Part shown: one piece after another, positions 27,007-30,341 of the stretch
How the letters are laid out: the number at the start of each line of letters is the position of its first letter
How positions within the stretch are numbered: the stretch's first letter is position 1
DNA from: a virus
Virus record (IMG/VR): IMGVR_UViG_3300034093_002642
Coordinates: 1-30,341 of that record
Length of the DNA stretch: 30,341 bases
Strand: one strand, 5' to 3'
The notes under the pieces: generated by a model
What the model saw: only the letters and a program-made list of their open reading frames with translations
Databases searched by the model: none
What the model was told of the DNA's origin: nothing
Made by a program: the position numbers and the translations under genes

Positions 27007-29187
27007 TTATATTCTAGATAATATAAACTCTTTGTCATCTGGCATATATTTGTCAATTATTGGTTCCATATATGGGTATAATTCTTTCTTGTAAAGAATA
27101 TTTGTCATATCATATTTATCCAATTGTTTAAGTATCGAATCTGGTAAGTATTGGATTACCTTAGGAGCAGATTTAATCAAATCAATCATATAGTTCATAC
27201 TAATCTTATTATAAAATTGACGCACTAGAATTGGTTTATCACGTATCATACTGTATATTCTATATTCATCCATTTTATCAATACGTTCATCAGGTATATA
27301 TTTTAAGGCTTTTGGATTTTTTACTATTATGTCTTTTAAATCATAATCAGTAATATTATTAATCCTATCACCTAATTGTTTAAACAGTGTCGGTTGATTT
27401 GATAAAACCTTTTCAAGGTCATAAGAACTATCAACAAACCTCAACAATTCTGGTTTATAAACAAAAGCCTTGGCTTTAGTATCATATAACAAAGTATATC
27501 TAAGTGCATCAAATTCTTCTTTAGTATTTATAACAATATATTTATCTCTTATTAACAAAGGAAGCAAATTACCATATTTTAATCTATCTAAAAGGTCTAA
27601 TTTTTTTTCTTCTGATACATTATCTAATATTGCTTTATAACTACTAGAGTCTTTTTCTAATATATTAGATAATTGCCATGTACCTATTTCATCAAAACCT
27701 TCTGTTTTAACTAAATACTTAGCTAATTCAGGGTAATCGTAAATTAACAACGATACTTGATGTTTCGACAATTTATTTAAATTTTCTTTAACTTCAGGTG
27801 ATTTAATGATACTATTTTCAGCATAAATAGCACAAAATAAGTCATTACCATCATTTAAATCATATCTGTCTATATTTATCTTAACTGATGGTAACAATTT
27901 TTTTATATTCTGTAATTCATCATAGTCCAGTTTTGTTTGATTAATACCACTTCTCCACGCATCAGAAACACCAGTGTTATTACCATTTACCCTAAGCATC
28001 AAATATTTTTTAATACTGTCTTCAGACATAAATTTATAAAAAGAATCGCTAAGTAGAACATTGCTATCAATTTTTAATTTTATAATACGATTTATTTGAG
28101 TTGGTGATAGAACTTCTTCATATAATTTGCTATCTATATACCTGTTAACAAAATAACCAACTTCAATAAGACTATCCATGGTTTCTTTTCGCAGGCTTTT
28201 TAATTGTTCTAAATTAAAAGCCATTTGGTTTGTAGCTAAATCTCTAATAAAATCAGCTGGTGTGACTTGAGAACCATTTATTATAAGTCCTTTTATGCTT
28301 CTATCAACAAGGTCTTGCAAATCATCACCAACAAAATTAGCCTTAACCTTATCCAATAATTCAGCATATCTATTCTCATCGTCAGTAATTTCTCTATATG
28401 GAAAATATCTTTCTAGACCTTGTAAGTTAGGTAATTGTTGTTCTATTTCATCCCATGGCATTGCATCGCTTGAACTACCGCTTCTTTCACCAGTATTGCT
28501 TCTATCAGCAATTGCGTATCCTCTATAACCATAATTCATTATAACAAATTTATGTTCATTACCTTGTATATTTTTTTGTAAAACAAAATAAGGTGTTGCC
28601 TTATAGCTAAGTCTATATGTGTTGTAATAGTTCAATTCAGGTTTGGTTATACACCATGATTCACCTTGTCCATACATAACACATTTAGCCTTGGTATTGG
28701 TATCCAAAATAATAACATTATCATTTTCAAATACAATATCTTCATCTTTAGGGTTATATATTGTATTTCCTTGTTTTATTTCACTATCTTTAATCCAACG
28801 ATTATTATTAACCAAATCAACCAATCCACTTTCAATTTTTTTCATTGAGAATGGCATTGCTGATTGACCTAATGATTTAATGTTGGTAATATAAGCATCC
28901 AAGTATTTTTTAGCCAATTCTTTGTTTTCTGGGAATGAGGAAGTTTTAATTAAATTATTTAATGTTGATTCGTACCATTTATTAAAAACAACATCAAATT
29001 GTTCTTTGGTTTTATATTGTTGAATATCACCAATTTCATTTCTAAACAAACTAGCAATAGCTAATTTATTTATCATATTTTCAGATGTATCATTAAATTT
29101 TTTAGTTAATATATCTAGTGTTTTTTTACCATAAATCTCATTTATAGCTAATCCTTCTCTAAGTAATTGTTTAATTATATTCTTCAT
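27007..29187 (-). CDS. Large SWC-motif protein with capsid-targeting-like leader
   Basis: The 726-residue protein starts MKNIIKQLLREGLAINEIYG, a basic leader with INE at residues 15-17. Near residue 165 it has AKCVMYGQGESWCITKPELN, YNTYR, FVLQKN, KFVIMNYG and MPWDEI, the block shared with the protein at 1-1354. The C-terminal 450 residues are mostly helical with a degenerate repeat built around P-x-L and YLP/YIP turns (DYPELAKYL, NPKALKYIPDERI, APKVIQYLPDSIL), likely a helical-repeat scaffold. The function is unknown; large packaged or virion-associated protein is inferred. Confidence 0.75.
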   Translation of the reverse strand: MKNIIKQLLREGLAINEIYGKKTLDILTKKFNDTSENMINKLAIASLFRNEIGDIQQYKTKEQFDVVFNKWYESTLNNLIKTSSFPENKELAKKYLDAYITNIKSLGQSAMPFSMKKIESGLVDLVNNNRWIKDSEIKQGNTIYNPKDEDIVFENDNVIILDTNTKAKCVMYGQGESWCITKPELNYYNTYRLSYKATPYFVLQKNIQGNEHKFVIMNYGYRGYAIADRSNTGERSGSSSDAMPWDEIEQQLPNLQGLERYFPYREITDDENRYAELLDKVKANFVGDDLQDLVDRSIKGLIINGSQVTPADFIRDLATNQMAFNLEQLKSLRKETMDSLIEVGYFVNRYIDSKLYEEVLSPTQINRIIKLKIDSNVLLSDSFYKFMSEDSIKKYLMLRVNGNNTGVSDAWRSGINQTKLDYDELQNIKKLLPSVKINIDRYDLNDGNDLFCAIYAENSIIKSPEVKENLNKLSKHQVSLLIYDYPELAKYLVKTEGFDEIGTWQLSNILEKDSSSYKAILDNVSEEKKLDLLDRLKYGNLLPLLIRDKYIVINTKEEFDALRYTLLYDTKAKAFVYKPELLRFVDSSYDLEKVLSNQPTLFKQLGDRINNITDYDLKDIIVKNPKALKYIPDERIDKMDEYRIYSMIRDKPILVRQFYNKISMNYMIDLIKSAPKVIQYLPDSILKQLDKYDMTNILYKKELYPYMEPIIDKYMPDDKEFILSRI

Positions 29188-29214
29188 ACCTATAAATATC
29201 TATTAAAATAAAAA

Positions 29215-29231
29215 AGGGCCCATAAGGCCCT
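29215..29231 (-). terminator. GC-rich terminator after the dNMP kinase gene
   Basis: AGGGCC / GGCCCT with a 5-nt loop is flanked by six to seven T on either strand. It overlaps the last codon of the kinase gene, ends that transcript, and separates it from the large SWC gene. Confidence 0.75.
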
Positions 29232-29739
29232 ATTTTTTTAATATGTTTCCAAGTCTTTTAACTCGTTCCCTAAATTGAGCTTCTGTACCATTATTATCAA
29301 CGATTATATCAGCACATGATTTATCTATGTTGAATGAACTCGCATCTTCCAAAGGTAATCTTTCACTTGCATCAATCCAAATAACCAAATCAAAAAGTCC
29401 TTGTTTGATACATTCTTCAATCTCACCCCTATCTCGCATGCCGACATAACAATCTGCCATTGCTAGAATACCCTTAGCAAGCTTGGCTTTATCATCTTTG
29501 TTATAATCACAAATCATTTCATACCATTCTTGTCTATGATTCATACGGTCCTCAAAACATTCAATAGATGTTGTGTATCCGTATTTTTCTTTTAATTCAT
29601 CATAAATGAATATATCAGCAGCAGCTTGTGATGATGAAATAAATGTTAATCCAAACTCATCTCTGAGAATTTCAGCAAATGTATCTTTCGCATGCCTGGC
29701 GTGACCCACAATAAGAAGTGAGGGTAGTTTATTTTCCAT
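29230..29739 (-). CDS. Deoxynucleoside monophosphate kinase-like protein
   Basis: I use the ATG at 29739 (MENKLPSLLIVGHARHAKDT), giving 169 residues; the longer frame overlaps the gene upstream. The P-loop is GHARHAKDT (12-20), a variant with the Lys-Asp-Thr seen in dNMP kinases. SSSQAAADIFIY, FEDRMNHRQEWYEMI, YVGMRDRGEI and WIDASERLP follow the lid and NMP-binding order of phage dNMP kinases, and ADIIVDNNG closes the fold. It would supply dNDPs for phage DNA synthesis. Confidence 0.65.
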   Translation of the reverse strand: MENKLPSLLIVGHARHAKDTFAEILRDEFGLTFISSSQAAADIFIYDELKEKYGYTTSIECFEDRMNHRQEWYEMICDYNKDDKAKLAKGILAMADCYVGMRDRGEIEECIKQGLFDLVIWIDASERLPLEDASSFNIDKSCADIIVDNNGTEAQFRERVKRLGNILKK

Positions 29740-29743
29740 ATAT

Positions 29744-30283
29744 TTAAGCTTCAAATAAAGAATAATTATCACCTGTATTTCTGGTATCACCAAAATCACC
29801 ATCTAATTCTTCACCATCATAATGTAATGATGTAATTAGTTCAAAAGCACCATCTAATAATTCAACAACCACTGGTGTTAACAATTTTGGGTTAAATTCT
29901 TCAGTTTCCAAATCAAATATTCTAAATTGACCTTTTTGCATTGATTCAACAATGAAATAGTTATCATTGTAAAAATGAAAAGTAGTTTCAAAACTATCAT
30001 AATCAAATGAAAAATTTTTATCAGATTTCCAAACTTCATTCCCATCTTCATCTTCAACAACAATTTCCATAGTATTTATTAACTCTTCATTATCAAAATA
30101 AAGACCATTAACAATATCATCAGAATCATAAATACTATCAAGTTCTAATACATCACAAATTTCTTCATTAGTCATCTCACCATCAGAAACATTATTTTCT
30201 GTAAATGTTTCTAATTGTTCTTCACTTATTGTATGGATAATTGCATCACAACCATATCCACTTACGGTTATTTTATATTTCAT
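29744..30283 (-). CDS. Acidic hypothetical protein, 179 residues
   Basis: The protein is rich in Asp/Glu and aromatics (NVSDGEMTNEEICDVLELD, FDNEELINTMEIVVEDEDG) and seems to contain two beta-rich parts (MKYKITVSGYGCDAIIHTIS; NYFIVESMQKGQFRIFDLE). It ends 4 nt before the dNMP kinase ATG, so they are probably co-transcribed. No family is recognised. Confidence 0.7.
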   Translation of the reverse strand: MKYKITVSGYGCDAIIHTISEEQLETFTENNVSDGEMTNEEICDVLELDSIYDSDDIVNGLYFDNEELINTMEIVVEDEDGNEVWKSDKNFSFDYDSFETTFHFYNDNYFIVESMQKGQFRIFDLETEEFNPKLLTPVVVELLDGAFELITSLHYDGEELDGDFGDTRNTGDNYSLFEA

Positions 30284-30341
30284 TATTCAGCGTTTATCTC
30301 TTGAGATTCATTATTTAACTTCTCTCTATGAATATCCATAT
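30283..30341 (-). CDS. Partial gene, C-terminus only
   Basis: The frame ends MDIHREKLNNESQEINAE and TAA, overlapping the next ATG by one base (TAATG). It continues past the right edge, so the true length and product are unknown; the ATG at 30339 may be internal. Confidence 0.55.
   Translation of the reverse strand, partial: MDIHREKLNNESQEINAE

Noticed and set aside
16923-28867. Numerous 60-119 codon plus-strand ORFs, for example at 26313-26672 and 28295-28867
   Set aside because: They are antisense to well-supported genes (CCA enzyme, SWC protein), without promoters and with Ser/Leu/Ile-rich low-complexity products.
1-30341. Integrated prophage or insertion sequence
   Set aside because: No integrase, transposase, attachment repeat or host genes are seen; the mobile genes are all homing endonucleases.

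Overview
The window is almost certainly part of a large lytic tailed-phage genome whose host is in the Bacteroidetes, most likely Flavobacteriia. It is strongly AT-rich, densely packed, and nearly all genes lie on the minus strand, often with 1-20 nt overlaps. It carries a T4-type enzyme set, a tRNA array and many homing endonucleases. Promoters have the Bacteroidetes form: a TTGAC or TTTGGTA box about 17-19 nt upstream of TAnnTTTG/A. One secreted protein has a signal peptide ending in SGYSQ, as in Flavobacterium. The genetic code looks standard: TAA, TAG and TGA all end genes and no suppressor tRNA is evident. No head, tail, polymerase or integrase operon is present, so this is an accessory, tRNA and nucleic-acid-repair region.

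Layout. 1-1354 is the 3' part of a large protein with an SWC motif. 1419-3136 is tRNA cluster A (Val, Leu-UAG, a UAA-anticodon tRNA, Cys) with three tRNA fragments and two HNH genes wedged between them. 3198-5579 has a tiny peptide, a GIY-YIG-like gene, a Pol-beta-type nucleotidyltransferase and a holin-like protein. 5747-7961 holds two plus-strand cassettes, each with its own promoter, a ribbon-helix-helix (RHH) gene and an overlapping homing endonuclease, separated by a 2H phosphoesterase-like gene. 7942-12141 has a protein with a T4 gp23-like segment, a PTH2-like protein, a WGR-PARP and an RNA ligase. 12156-16509 has an outer-membrane-type protein, a T4-type DNA ligase and an Rnl1-type RNA ligase. 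16615-18449 has a second 2H phosphoesterase and a T4 Pnk-like kinase domain fused to a GIY-YIG endonuclease. 18487-20868 has three genes with ADP-ribosyltransferase-like and kinase-like features. 20925-22831 is tRNA cluster B. 22835-30341 has small genes, a ParB/Srx-like protein, a C39-peptidase/GNAT fusion beside a 102-bp duplication, a CCA-adding enzyme, a second SWC protein and a dNMP kinase-like protein.

How the genes may work together. Two RNA ligases, a 5' kinase, two 2H phosphoesterases, a CCA-adding enzyme and about 14 tRNAs without encoded CCA form a credible tRNA maintenance and repair set, as T4 Pnk/Rnl1 do against anticodon nucleases. Separately, seven proteins have a short leader ending in L/I-x-E near the N-terminus (in one case also at an internal domain junction). 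This resembles the T4 capsid-targeting sequence cut by the prohead protease. Several carry ADP-ribosyltransferase-like or kinase-like domains, so I infer a set of head-packaged, co-injected effectors comparable to T4 Alt.

The least-described feature is a repeated promoter layout: perfect inverted repeats of 10-16 bp, with one arm against the -7 box and the other on the start codon, at several independent genes.
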